A model generated the notes under the pieces. That model was not told the DNA's origin. It saw only the letters and a program-made list of their open reading frames with translations, and ran no database searches. Below are positions 44,001 through 52,913 of a stretch of DNA of 64,000 bases, one piece after another. Origin of the DNA: Nodosilinea sp. LEGE 06152. GTDB lineage: Bacteria > Cyanobacteriota > Cyanobacteriia > Phormidesmidales > Phormidesmidaceae. The DNA is taken from contig NZ_JADEWR010000037.1 of the NCBI RefSeq assembly GCF_015207525.1, positions 1 through 64,000 of the forward strand, in the 5' to 3' direction. The position numbers and the translations under genes were made by a program. Each line of letters opens with the position of its first letter. Within the stretch, counting starts at the first letter, position 1.

Positions 44001-47000
44001 AGGGGGCTGGTGGGATTCTGTCTACTTGTCTAAAGACAGCCAGTGGGATATCGGGGATACGTTAATTGGACAGGTCTATCACTTAGGTGGTGTTGCAGGT
44101 GGTGCAAGTTACACGGAAACACTGGAGGCACCTCTGCCTGGTGCAGTTCCAGGTAATTACAACATCATCGTTCGTAGTGACATTCGCAATCAAATTCCAG
44201 AAGTTAATGAGGCAAACAATACCCAGGCTTCGGTCGATCGCATTGCTTTAGATGCAGAGCGGTTAGATCTGGATGTTCAAGCAACAGGAACTTTAGCTCA
44301 GGGGCAGGCTGTTTACTACCGGATTGATGTCGCAGCAGGCGAAACCTTGCAAGTGAAGCTGGATAGCCAGTCGAATGCGATCAATGAGCTTTACATCCGC
44401 TATGGGGAGATGCCAACCCGCAGCCAATTTGATGTCGGTTTCTCTGAACTCTTTGTCGCTGATCAGGAAGTCGTTATTCCTACGACACGGGCTGGAACTT
44501 ACTATGTCTTGGCTTACGAGAATGCCGGACCTTCAGCTCCATACACCATTAAGGCTGAGACCCTTGACTTCTCACTGCTAGACATTGGTACAAGCCGTGG
44601 TAGCAATTTGGGGCAAACCACAATCACCCTATCAGGTGTGAAACTATCAACCGATGGGGTTGTTCGCCTAATTGCAGCCGATGGAACGGAGCGCACTGCC
44701 AGTCGAGTTCTGTGGAAGGACGATTCTACCCTATGGGCAACGTTTGATCTACGAGGGTTGGCTATTGGGGAATATGACGTTCGGGTTGATGATAAAGGAA
44801 AGACGGCAACCCTTGAAGACCGTTTTACAGTTACGGCAGGACCCGTTGGCAAAGTTGAAATTGGACTCAGCACCCCTAGTGCTTTGCGCCCAGATCAGCA
44901 GGGCATTGTTACGGTTGCTTACACCAATACAGGCGAAACTGACTTCATTGCGCCTCTATTGGAAATTGTGGCTGCTAATGCTGATTTGCGGATGCCAAAT
45001 CAAAGCAGTTACACCGATTCTGAAGTTCAGTTGCTTGCCATTAATACGAATGGTCCAGCCGGAATTCTTGCTCCAGGTGCTACAGGGCAGTTCTCTTTCA
45101 TGTTTAAGCCTACAGTTGATGAAGGAAGTGTTAACTTCTCAGTCAGTCAACTTTCGCCTAGCAGTGAAACGATCGACTGGTCAACGGTTAAAGAGAGTGC
45201 TCGTCCCAGCGATGTTTCGCTAGAGGCTTGGGAAGCGATTTGGAGTAATTTCACGGCAGGAGTGGGACAAACAGTTGGTGATTATCTGACTGCTCTAGCG
45301 GACAATGCAACGCATCTGAGTCAACTGGGTGAATATACAGCTAACGTTTCTCAGCTATTAGGGTTTGAGTTGCAGCAAGCTGGAAATACGTTGACTGGTG
45401 TTGCTTTAACCTCTGCGATCGACCTTGTCGATGAAGCACCCGGAATCGCACTCGCATTTGGTCGAGTGTTCCAGCAATCTTTAGTAGAACGTTACACCCT
45501 TAGCTCTCTGGGACGGGGTTGGACTCACCAGTGGGATACTTCTTTAACCGCAGATGCTGATAGTAATGTCACCATCCAAACCGCCAGTGGGCAACGTGTA
45601 TTTACCCGTCAAGCGGATGGGACATACGTGGGTGCGACGGGTGATTTCGCTAGCCTGACAGTTGATCAAGGTGTTTATCGACTTCGTGAACTAGATGGAG
45701 CAATTTCTGTCTTCCGTTCGGACGGCAAGCTGGATTATGTGCAGGATACCAATGGCAACCGCATCACAGCAGGGTATACTAGCGGTCGTCTTACGAGCTT
45801 GGCTCACTCCAATGGGGATATTTTAGCAATTGCCTACAATCCTCAAGGTCGAATTGGGCAAGTGACTGATTCCACAGGTCGCACCACGACCTATACCTAC
45901 GATGCTGTTGGCGAGCATCTGTTATCGGTTACTGGAGTAGAAGGAACCACGTCCTACACTTACGACACGGGGCATAGCGCAGCACGAGAACATACGCTGC
46001 TATCGATTACCAATCCTGATAGCACTCATCGCTATTTCAATTACGACAGTCAAGGTCGCCTAACACGCGAGTTTGGAGATGGCGGTGCGGAATCCATTTC
46101 TTACAGCTATGACACCGCTGGCGGTATTTATGTCACTGATGCAGTAGGAAACACCACAAAGCTCTTACTGAATAGCTCTAACTCAGCTAATTTCGATTCT
46201 AAACTGGGTCAAGTCCGTGATGCTCTGGGTCAGACTACTCAGTTCAATTACGATGCCAATCAAAATCCGATTTCGCTAACTCTACCGGGCGGTAATTCTT
46301 ACTCCTACGAGTACGATGCACGGGGTAATGTCATTAGCCAGGTTGATCCGTTAGGGCGCAAAATTGAGTTCACTTATGATCCAACTTTCAATCGACTCCT
46401 TAGCGTTCGAGATGCGAAGGGGAATATCGGCACCTACAATTACGATAGCCAGGGTAATTTGCAAGGGATTACCTATGCAGATGGCAGCAGTGAGCGGTTT
46501 AGCTATGACTCAACTGGCAATTTGACCAGATCGATTAACCGTCGTGGCAAAGACATTGACTATACCTACAACAAAGACGGGTTGCTGATTCGTAAAGAGT
46601 ATGCAGATGGATCATTTGTCAGTTATGGCTATGACGCTCGTAGCAATTTGATCTCTGCTACCGATGCTAGTGGCACCACCCCTATGACCTATGATGCGGT
46701 AGATCGGCTGACCCGTATCGTTTACCCCTCTGGTCGCTCTCTAGATTTCACCTACGATGCGGGTGGTCGCCGCACTCGCATGGTCGATCAGGATGGCTTT
46801 GTCGTGAACTATGCCTATGATCCGAACGGACGATTGGCAAGTTTGACGAATACCACGGGTGAATTAATTACGAGCTATACCTACGATGCAGTGGGTCGTT
46901 TGGCTCTTGAAACCAATGGGAACGGTACGTATACTACCTATGCTTATGATGCGGCAGGTCAACTGCTCCAAATTATTAACCACGACAATGATGGAACTGT

Positions 47001-50000
47001 AAACTCTCAATTCGACTACGGCTACGATGCGCTAGGACGACGCACTAGCATGACAACGCTCGAAGGCTCCTGGCAGTATGAGTATGATGCAACCGATCAG
47101 TTAACGGGTATCACCCTTCCCGGTGGTCGTACCATCCAGTACCGCTATGATGCGGCAGGCAACCGGATTTCTGTGACCGACAGTGGCGTTGCAACCTCCT
47201 ACAGCACAAATGGTCTAAATCAGTACACCACTGTTGGCAATACCACTTATACCTATGATGCAGACGGCAACCTGATTTCTAAGACTGAAGGTAGCAACGT
47301 CTGGACTTATCAGTACGATGATGAAAATCGTCTGATTGGCGTTACTGCCCCCAACGGTGCCTGGACATACCAGTATGATGCTTTAGGCAACCGTATTGCC
47401 ACCATTCAGAATGGTCAACGAACTGACTATCTCCTTGACCCTACTGGTTTAGTAGATGTTGTCGCTGAATACGATAGTAGTGGAAACCTGGTTGCACACT
47501 ATACACACGGTATAGGACTTACAAGCCGGATTGATGCAACTAATTCAGCAACTTACTACGACTCGGATGCTATTGGTTCAACGGTTGGTCTAACAGGTGC
47601 GAATGGTGATTACCTCAACCGTTATAGCTACTTGCCGTTTGGGGAGAACTTTACCACTATTGAAGCCGTTGCTAACCCATTTGAATATGTTGGGCAATGG
47701 GGCGTGATGGATGAGGGCAATGGGCTCGATTTTATGCGAGCAAGGTTTTACAGCCCAAGTTTTGGAAGATTTTTAAGTGAAGATCCACTAGGACTACAAG
47801 GAGGAGATGTAAACTTCTACACCTACGTCATAAATAATCCTCTCCAACAAATAGATCCGTTGGGACTTTCAGGGGGAGCAGCCGTAATAAACCTTCCTAC
47901 AAGGCAACCAAAACCTACTCCCACCCCAACTCTCCCCCCAACTCCCACCCCAACTTCAACTCCTATACCAAACTCATCCCAAAACCTTGCTTCAGGGGGA
48001 GCAGCCGTAATAAACCTTCCTAGAAGACAACCAAAACCTACTCCCACCCCCAAACCCCAAAATTTAGCAGATAGAGCTTCTTCATTGTTATTTCCAGAGG
48101 CTCAAGCAGCACCAGCAATACCCGTACCACCTGGAATTCCAAGTGCTAATGGCAGCACTCCTATTGTTCGCCCCTCAGATCCTAATGATATTGTAGGCCC
48201 AGCAGGTTTCGGTGAAGAGAAATGGATTTCCTCATCTGCTCTTTTGCCCTACACTATTCGCTTTGAAAACCGTCCTACCGCTACTGCACCCGCCCAACAG
48301 GTTACCATTACCCACCCCCTCGATCCTGACCTCGACTGGCGCACCTTCCGTCTAGGCAACTTTGGCTGGGGCGATCTCATGTTTGAGGTTCCCGCCAATA
48401 CCGCCTTCTACAATCAACGCTTAGACCTGAAAGATAAGCTTGGCTTCTTTATTGATGTGGTTGCAGGGATTGACATTGCCAAAGGGGAAGCCTTCTGGAC
48501 TCTCACCACCATCGATCCCGCAACGGGTGAAATTCCCGTCAATCCCTTAATTGGCTTCCTACCTCCCGATAATCCCACCACCGAAAATCCTGATGGCGGT
48601 TTAGGAGATGGCTTCGTCAACTACACCGTCAAAGCCAAACGAGATGTTACAACGGGTGCAGTCATTGACGCTAAAGCCACGATCGTCTTCGATACTGAAG
48701 AACCGATCGATACTCCACCTATCTTTAATACGATCGATGCTGGCAAACCCACCAGTTCCATCGCTGCACTGCCTACCACTGCCACAGGCGAAGAATTCCT
48801 GGTCAGTTGGTCTGGTAACGACGGTACCAATGGCTCCGCCCTAGCAAACTTCACCATTTACGTCTCAGACAACGGCGCACCCTTTACCCCCTGGCTAGAA
48901 AACACCAAACTCACCGAAGCAACTTACATCGGCAAACCCGGTCACACCTACATCTTCTACAGCGTTGCCCGTGATAACGCAGGCAACCTTGAAGCCACCC
49001 CCACGACTCCAGACGCACAAATCAGCGTTCCCGGCACTGCGGTTGACATTGGAACTCTCGCTTTCAGTGCGACTGAGTTTAGCGTCAACGAAGATGGCAC
49101 TCCCATCATTGCCATCACCGTCACCCGCACAAACGGCAGTTCTGGAGCAACTAGCGCCACGATCGCCCTGGCTAATGGTACTGCCACTGCTCCGACTGAC
49201 TACAACAATGCCTCTATCCCCGTTAACTTCGCTAATGGAGAGACAACAAAGACGGTTGTTATCCCGATCTCCAATGATGGATTGTATGAGACGAATGAAA
49301 CGATCGCTTTAACGTTAAGTACTCCGACTGGAGGAGCTGCGATCGGCACACAGAACACTGCAACGCTCACGATCGTCAGTGATGATTCGCTGACTGTTGT
49401 TAATTCCCTGCCCGACCTGAGTACCGCAGAAGATACGTCCTTCATCTTCACGATTCCTGACAATACCTTCAACGCAGACTCCACCGTTAATCTCAGCTAC
49501 AGCGCCACTCTCAGTAACGGAGCTTCCTTACCAACCTGGTTAAGTTTCGATCCGACCACTCGCAGTTTCAATGGCACGCCTACAAACGAGCAGGTGGGAA
49601 CTCTCAATATCCAGGTAACTGCGACAAATAACACAGGCAGCAGCAGCAGTGAGACCTTCACGCTGACAGTGACAAACACCAATGATGCGCCGATCGCGAG
49701 CAACGCGATTTCGGATCAAATCGTTGCAAAAGGCTCGCCTTTCAACTTCACACTTCCAATCGATACCTTCAATGATGTAGATGCAGGCGATACGCTAAAT
49801 TACGCTGTCACCTTGAACAATGGTGATCCGTTACCAACCTGGTTAAGCTTTAACCCAACCACTCGCACCTTCAGTGGCACACCGCCAGCCAATACCGGTA
49901 GTCAGCTCAGTATCATAGTCACTGCAACGGATATGGAAGGCGCATCTGTCAGTGATGCATTCGACCTAACCATCCTCAACGTTCCACCCGTTCTCGACCT

Positions 50001-52878
50001 GAACGGAAGCACAGCAGGAGCCGATTTTGCCACGACTTTTACAGAGGATCGGGGTGCGATCGCAACAGTAAGTAGTAGTCTTACCCTGATCGACACAGAC
50101 AATACCACCGTTACTTCAGCCACGATCACCATTACCAACCTAGTAGACGGTGCTGCTGAATCCCTCTCTGTACCCAACACCTTCGGGTACATGACTGCTG
50201 CCTACGATGCTGCAACCGGTACGCTTCACCTCACAGGTCCAGCAACCCTGATCCAGTATCAGCAGGTTTTACGCACCGTCCGCTACAACAACACCTCTCA
50301 AAATCCAGATCCTACTCCTCGCATCATCACCCTTGTCGTCAATGATGGGACGGCCCCAAGTGCCCTTGTCACCTCCACCGTGACCATTGTTCCGGTCAAT
50401 GATGCCCCCGTACTCGATCTCAACGGTGCTGCTACAGGGCTTAACGCCAGCAGCACCTTCACAGAAGATGCAGGCTTCACCCCCATCGTCAGCAGTCTCA
50501 ACCTGAGTGATGTAGATAGCCCCAGCATCAATGGCGCGGCTGTCAGCATTCGCAACCTGAGCGATTTGGGTCAGGAGTTCCTGGCTGCTAATACAACCGG
50601 CACCAGCATTACGGCTAGCTATGATGCTGGCACAGGCGTACTGACCCTGCAGGGCATAGATACGGTTGCCAACTATCAGCAAGTTCTGCGCAGCCTTGCC
50701 TACAACAACACCTCTCAAAGCCCAACCACAACCTCTCGTCTCATAGACTTCGTCGTGAGCGATGGCACCGCCAACAGCAAGATGACTACCGCTACGGTCA
50801 AAGTTGTTTCTGTGAATGACCGACCCTTAGTTGCCTTGACAGGGACGTCTGCTACCTATGCTGAAAACGGTTCCAGTGTAATTGTTGATGGTGGTCTTAC
50901 CCTTAGTGATGCAGACAATACAACCCTGCAAAAAGCAACCGTGCGCATCACTAACTTTGTCTCTAATCAAGACAACCTCAGCTTCATACCTGTTGGAGCA
51001 ATTACCGGAAGCTTTAGCGCAGGTGTTCTGACCCTCACTGGAACGGCTTCCTTGGAGGACTATCAAAGTGTCCTGCGCTCAGTGACGTACAGCAACAGCA
51101 GCGACAGCCCCAAGACAACCCCGCGCGTGATTCAGTTTGTGATTAATGACAGTAAGTCGAATAGCCTTATCGTCAACAGCACAGTAACAATTACAGCGGT
51201 CAATGATGCACCTGTTCTAAACCCCACTGGTGTTAAAAACCTCACAACCATTAACGAAGACCCGACAATTAATGCTGGCACGCTTGTCTCCACCCTGCTT
51301 GGCACTGCCGTTACTGATTTGGACGCAGGAGCTCTGCGTGGCATTGCCGTTACCAATACTTCTGGTTCAGGCATTTGGCAATACTCCACCGATGGCGGTA
51401 GCACTTGGTTCAGCTTCCCAACCGTCAGCGAAACGGGTGCCCTCTTACTCGCCTTCAATAACCGCATACGCTTTAGCCCCGACCTCAACTTCAATGGCAC
51501 CATTAACTTGAGCTATCGGGCTTGGGATCAGACAATTGGCAGCCTGGGAAGTCAGGCAGATACCAGCAGTAATGGTGGTGGTACTGCTTTCAGCAGTGCG
51601 ATCGCAACCTCTAACCTAACCATTAACCCTGTTAACGACGCTCCCGTCACCTCGGCTCCAGGTGCTCAATCGATGGACGAAGACACCGTGCTGGCCTTCC
51701 CCACTGCTACGGGTAACTCAATCAGCCTAAGTGATGTTGATGCAGGCACTGCGCCGGTTCAACTCACCCTGAGCGCTACCAATGGAAAACTGCAACTAGA
51801 AAGTTTGGACGGGCTAGCCAATGTCACCGGTAATGGCACTACAAAAATTACAGCAACGGGAACACTGGCCGACTTAAGTGTTGCGCTCAATGGCTTGAAG
51901 CTCACGCCGACCGTCAACTTCAACGGCACCGCTAAGCTGACTATCACTACCAATGATTTAGGCAACAGCGGTAATGGCGGGGCAAGGAGTGACAGCGATG
52001 TCATTAACATTACCGTTAATCCTGTCAACGATGCCCCTGTCAACCAACTACCAGCAAAGCTTCAAAGCATTAAGCAAGGTGCATCGCTTGTCTTCTCTAG
52101 CGCTACTGGCAATCGTATCTCAATCAGCGATATTGATGCTGGTAGTGGTATCGAACAAGTCATCCTATCCGTTACAGAGGGTGCCCTTGCTCTCGGCAGT
52201 GTTGATGGGCTTACGCTGGTTGAGGGCAACAACACGAATAGCTTGAAGGTGCAAGGAACTCTCTCTGCTCTTAACACTGCGCTCAACGGCCTACGCTTTA
52301 CCCCGGATCCTTTGGCTGTGATTGCTGGAGCCGTAACTCTCACTGTCACCACAGATGACTTAGGCAGCACTGGAGGTGGAGAAGCCAAGGTTGATACAGA
52401 CATACTCAACATTACGGTCACTCCCACTAATCCAGTGACTAGGACAGGGAGGAATGATAGTTTATACAGTTCATCGGCTGCTAACTCCATTCGAGGTTTG
52501 GCAGGAAATGACATCCTCTATGGCAATGACGGTAATGACATTCTCCTGGGTGGTGAGGGCGATGATGTCATTTACAGTGCCGCAGGGGATGATTTCATAG
52601 ACGGTGGTTTGGGCAATGACACCCTTTGGCTAGGTGGGGGGCAAGATGTCGTTGTGCTAGCAAAAGGTAATGGGTTGGATACGATTTACAACTTCCCATC
52701 CGGTTCTACCCGCTTCAAGTTAGGCGCAGGTTTAACCCTCAATGATTTAACGATCGTACAATCTGGTAGCAGCACCTTAATTGGTATAACCAGTGGAGAG
52801 CAATTAGCCTCTCTTATGTGGACTCAATCAAGCAGCATTACTACTAGCAACTTCATCTACTCAGATCTTGCACCTTGA
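38032..52878 (+). CDS. Giant RHS/Calx-beta/CARDB/RTX surface protein
   Basis: 4948 residues. In order: beta-helical repeats (about 1-600, with a 117-residue duplication); four Calx-beta domains (about 607-1066, each with FSVNEDG and ending TI.DDD); eight CARDB domains (about 1067-2077, each opening like PDLVVSNIVAP); a PPC-like domain (about 2078-2183); a TIG-like part; and an RHS/YD shell (about 2484-3280) ending in the RHS core with YVGQWGVMDEGNGLDFMRAR and FGRFLSEDPLGL. Then come a Pro/Thr linker (about 3283-3350), a DUF11/Ig-like part, a fifth Calx-beta (about 3672-3786), Ig and cadherin-like repeats (to about 4800) and RTX nonapeptides such as GNDILLGGEGDDVIY. The RTX end suggests type I secretion. 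A role in adhesion or contact-dependent killing is inference. The ATG at 38032 has AGGGAG upstream; an upstream TTG adds 12 residues. Confidence 0.9.
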   Translation: MAGRSWKNAANGNWSASTNWDTGVPVTTDTASITLNGLYTVDLDVDTTIVGLALGNTTAGSQTLILNGYTLTLNGASTVNSKGILNFNGGTLTGTGSLTANAGSTLIWSGGTQSGSGKTIVTGNLQINDDNYYKNLDGRTLETRGNTTWTGNTLHLYGSNGATWNNTASGSIDLQSDADFYGDSSTTFNNAGTLTKSVGSTDGTDSSVISALFNNSGTVEVQQGVLSLQGGGSSTGNFSIQSGGSLEFSGGTHTLGNSSSIDGAGKVRFSNGSTTEVGGAYNLTGTTEITGGIANFGSSKAISTTNFALSYGDLSGSDTVTTTNMVWSGGTQSGSGKTIVTASLQINDDNYYKNLDGRTLETRGNTTWTGNTLYLYGSNGATWNNAASGSINLQSDADFYGDSSTTFNNAGTLTKSLGVSDGTDSSVISALFNNSGTVKIQQGALTFTSGYTQTAGSTILSGGLLTANAAIALQGGSLLGFGNITGNVSNASQIDPGLGTGILNIDGDYTQAGTGILNFDLGGRTAGTAFDLLSITGTATLDGTLKINLINGFTPTIGDTFQVLKAGTLSGSFTNIQGLNLGNGVILAPTIANNSLILTATQDANYKPGTLSFSAPTFSVNEDGTTVAAVTVFRTGGSDGVVSASIVLSNGTATSPADYDSTPVVVSFAPGETNKTVTIPIVNDTFYESDETISLTLTNPTGGATLGTQKTAVLTIIDDDKSAGILAFSNATFSVNEDGIPITTITITRTGGSDGAVSATVYLNNGTATSPDDYNSTPIVINFVNGETSKTIAVPILDDVIYEGNETLNIYLENATGGATIGAQSSATLTIVENEVPAFGALAFNGATYSVNENGVPITEVIITRTGGSDGTVGVTLTPTNGTATTPADYDSAPITIDFAAGETSKTITIPIADDTLYESNETINLTLSNPTGGATLGTQKTAILTIVDDDAVPGVLSFGSSAFSINEDGTPVAAITINRTDGSDGIVTATITPTDGTATALADYNSAPIVVTFTEGETSKVVTLPVIDDSLSEGSETIDLILGNPTGGATIGAQSAAVLTILDDDVPDLVVSNIVAPVKGIAGQQIEVAWTITNQGTKDATGTWTDSIYLSGDQQLGNDQALGSFSFTGTIAARQSITRQQLVTLPTDLTGDRWVVVQADTGNQITESVEDNNVVVDNRLISLKSPLLPDLKVTEVTAPPTALSGGQATVKWTVTNTGTGATNSPVWYDSVWLSLDNEFDNTDIFVGRVANPSYLNLGEGYTNSLTVSLPQGIANNYRFIVKTDEYNQVEELNNEGDNFGTSAPTDIQPSPLADLQVSSANAPTQAFSGQSLSLTWTVSNEGQGKTLGDSWYDAVYMSTDTTLDNQDKLLGLVLHTSEYEYLYYVPDGLSKNLIRSGVLGSNESYNATQNFALPIGISGDFFFLVQADTSNEVFEGGFESNNVSYDSIATRVTLTPPPDLEVESIDVPTAALASNPFTINYRVTNFGATVTPNFSWQDAFYLSADDQLNLNTDLYLGIRNHSGALEPGESYDGSETFTLPDRLTGNYRIFVVTDSGNDVFELDNANNTVIGENEIAISSRPADLIVQTAGISGNAEAGKAVRVDWTVTNQGTGNTAVENWTDQIYISADGVLDSNDIMLGSFARSGLLNAGAFYTRNELVELPFNLAGDYSLFVVTDSGGSVYEATNEGNNSSSALPVTVNRQTPDLRVTQLNVPVTAQSGGAFTINWTVENQGIARTNVDFWYDQVYLSLDSVISDDDISLDQVYRTGALDPAASYQVSKTFTLPSDLTGQFHVLVRTDSSANVIEGSLETNNDLATNDLTTINLGAVSDLVVQSVDAPATAISNQLFSLTWTVQNNGAATGDRAWRDTFYLSRDQFFDRNSDIFLGYQDQAEGLEGGESYTQTQSFQIPRGLSGSYYVFAVADSGEDIYERTGEQNNIGYNGNSIQVNLPAPAELSISSITVPATGVSGKNTTITYTVTNQGTNAAEGGWWDSVYLSKDSQWDIGDTLIGQVYHLGGVAGGASYTETLEAPLPGAVPGNYNIIVRSDIRNQIPEVNEANNTQASVDRIALDAERLDLDVQATGTLAQGQAVYYRIDVAAGETLQVKLDSQSNAINELYIRYGEMPTRSQFDVGFSELFVADQEVVIPTTRAGTYYVLAYENAGPSAPYTIKAETLDFSLLDIGTSRGSNLGQTTITLSGVKLSTDGVVRLIAADGTERTASRVLWKDDSTLWATFDLRGLAIGEYDVRVDDKGKTATLEDRFTVTAGPVGKVEIGLSTPSALRPDQQGIVTVAYTNTGETDFIAPLLEIVAANADLRMPNQSSYTDSEVQLLAINTNGPAGILAPGATGQFSFMFKPTVDEGSVNFSVSQLSPSSETIDWSTVKESARPSDVSLEAWEAIWSNFTAGVGQTVGDYLTALADNATHLSQLGEYTANVSQLLGFELQQAGNTLTGVALTSAIDLVDEAPGIALAFGRVFQQSLVERYTLSSLGRGWTHQWDTSLTADADSNVTIQTASGQRVFTRQADGTYVGATGDFASLTVDQGVYRLRELDGAISVFRSDGKLDYVQDTNGNRITAGYTSGRLTSLAHSNGDILAIAYNPQGRIGQVTDSTGRTTTYTYDAVGEHLLSVTGVEGTTSYTYDTGHSAAREHTLLSITNPDSTHRYFNYDSQGRLTREFGDGGAESISYSYDTAGGIYVTDAVGNTTKLLLNSSNSANFDSKLGQVRDALGQTTQFNYDANQNPISLTLPGGNSYSYEYDARGNVISQVDPLGRKIEFTYDPTFNRLLSVRDAKGNIGTYNYDSQGNLQGITYADGSSERFSYDSTGNLTRSINRRGKDIDYTYNKDGLLIRKEYADGSFVSYGYDARSNLISATDASGTTPMTYDAVDRLTRIVYPSGRSLDFTYDAGGRRTRMVDQDGFVVNYAYDPNGRLASLTNTTGELITSYTYDAVGRLALETNGNGTYTTYAYDAAGQLLQIINHDNDGTVNSQFDYGYDALGRRTSMTTLEGSWQYEYDATDQLTGITLPGGRTIQYRYDAAGNRISVTDSGVATSYSTNGLNQYTTVGNTTYTYDADGNLISKTEGSNVWTYQYDDENRLIGVTAPNGAWTYQYDALGNRIATIQNGQRTDYLLDPTGLVDVVAEYDSSGNLVAHYTHGIGLTSRIDATNSATYYDSDAIGSTVGLTGANGDYLNRYSYLPFGENFTTIEAVANPFEYVGQWGVMDEGNGLDFMRARFYSPSFGRFLSEDPLGLQGGDVNFYTYVINNPLQQIDPLGLSGGAAVINLPTRQPKPTPTPTLPPTPTPTSTPIPNSSQNLASGGAAVINLPRRQPKPTPTPKPQNLADRASSLLFPEAQAAPAIPVPPGIPSANGSTPIVRPSDPNDIVGPAGFGEEKWISSSALLPYTIRFENRPTATAPAQQVTITHPLDPDLDWRTFRLGNFGWGDLMFEVPANTAFYNQRLDLKDKLGFFIDVVAGIDIAKGEAFWTLTTIDPATGEIPVNPLIGFLPPDNPTTENPDGGLGDGFVNYTVKAKRDVTTGAVIDAKATIVFDTEEPIDTPPIFNTIDAGKPTSSIAALPTTATGEEFLVSWSGNDGTNGSALANFTIYVSDNGAPFTPWLENTKLTEATYIGKPGHTYIFYSVARDNAGNLEATPTTPDAQISVPGTAVDIGTLAFSATEFSVNEDGTPIIAITVTRTNGSSGATSATIALANGTATAPTDYNNASIPVNFANGETTKTVVIPISNDGLYETNETIALTLSTPTGGAAIGTQNTATLTIVSDDSLTVVNSLPDLSTAEDTSFIFTIPDNTFNADSTVNLSYSATLSNGASLPTWLSFDPTTRSFNGTPTNEQVGTLNIQVTATNNTGSSSSETFTLTVTNTNDAPIASNAISDQIVAKGSPFNFTLPIDTFNDVDAGDTLNYAVTLNNGDPLPTWLSFNPTTRTFSGTPPANTGSQLSIIVTATDMEGASVSDAFDLTILNVPPVLDLNGSTAGADFATTFTEDRGAIATVSSSLTLIDTDNTTVTSATITITNLVDGAAESLSVPNTFGYMTAAYDAATGTLHLTGPATLIQYQQVLRTVRYNNTSQNPDPTPRIITLVVNDGTAPSALVTSTVTIVPVNDAPVLDLNGAATGLNASSTFTEDAGFTPIVSSLNLSDVDSPSINGAAVSIRNLSDLGQEFLAANTTGTSITASYDAGTGVLTLQGIDTVANYQQVLRSLAYNNTSQSPTTTSRLIDFVVSDGTANSKMTTATVKVVSVNDRPLVALTGTSATYAENGSSVIVDGGLTLSDADNTTLQKATVRITNFVSNQDNLSFIPVGAITGSFSAGVLTLTGTASLEDYQSVLRSVTYSNSSDSPKTTPRVIQFVINDSKSNSLIVNSTVTITAVNDAPVLNPTGVKNLTTINEDPTINAGTLVSTLLGTAVTDLDAGALRGIAVTNTSGSGIWQYSTDGGSTWFSFPTVSETGALLLAFNNRIRFSPDLNFNGTINLSYRAWDQTIGSLGSQADTSSNGGGTAFSSAIATSNLTINPVNDAPVTSAPGAQSMDEDTVLAFPTATGNSISLSDVDAGTAPVQLTLSATNGKLQLESLDGLANVTGNGTTKITATGTLADLSVALNGLKLTPTVNFNGTAKLTITTNDLGNSGNGGARSDSDVINITVNPVNDAPVNQLPAKLQSIKQGASLVFSSATGNRISISDIDAGSGIEQVILSVTEGALALGSVDGLTLVEGNNTNSLKVQGTLSALNTALNGLRFTPDPLAVIAGAVTLTVTTDDLGSTGGGEAKVDTDILNITVTPTNPVTRTGRNDSLYSSSAANSIRGLAGNDILYGNDGNDILLGGEGDDVIYSAAGDDFIDGGLGNDTLWLGGGQDVVVLAKGNGLDTIYNFPSGSTRFKLGAGLTLNDLTIVQSGSSTLIGITSGEQLASLMWTQSSSITTSNFIYSDLAP
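38353..39360 (+). repeat. 351-base direct duplication inside the giant gene
   Basis: Copy A (38353-38703) and copy B (39010-39360) are nearly identical, offset by 657 bases, in frame. They encode TGG AGT GGT GGA-type starts and end at CAGCAGGGA. They differ mostly at third codon positions, with more divergence near the end. This is a recent segmental duplication that lengthens the beta-helical stalk. Confidence 0.85.
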
Positions 52879-52913
52879 CAGTGGGAATGAGAGGAAAGGG
52901 AATGAAACCAATA

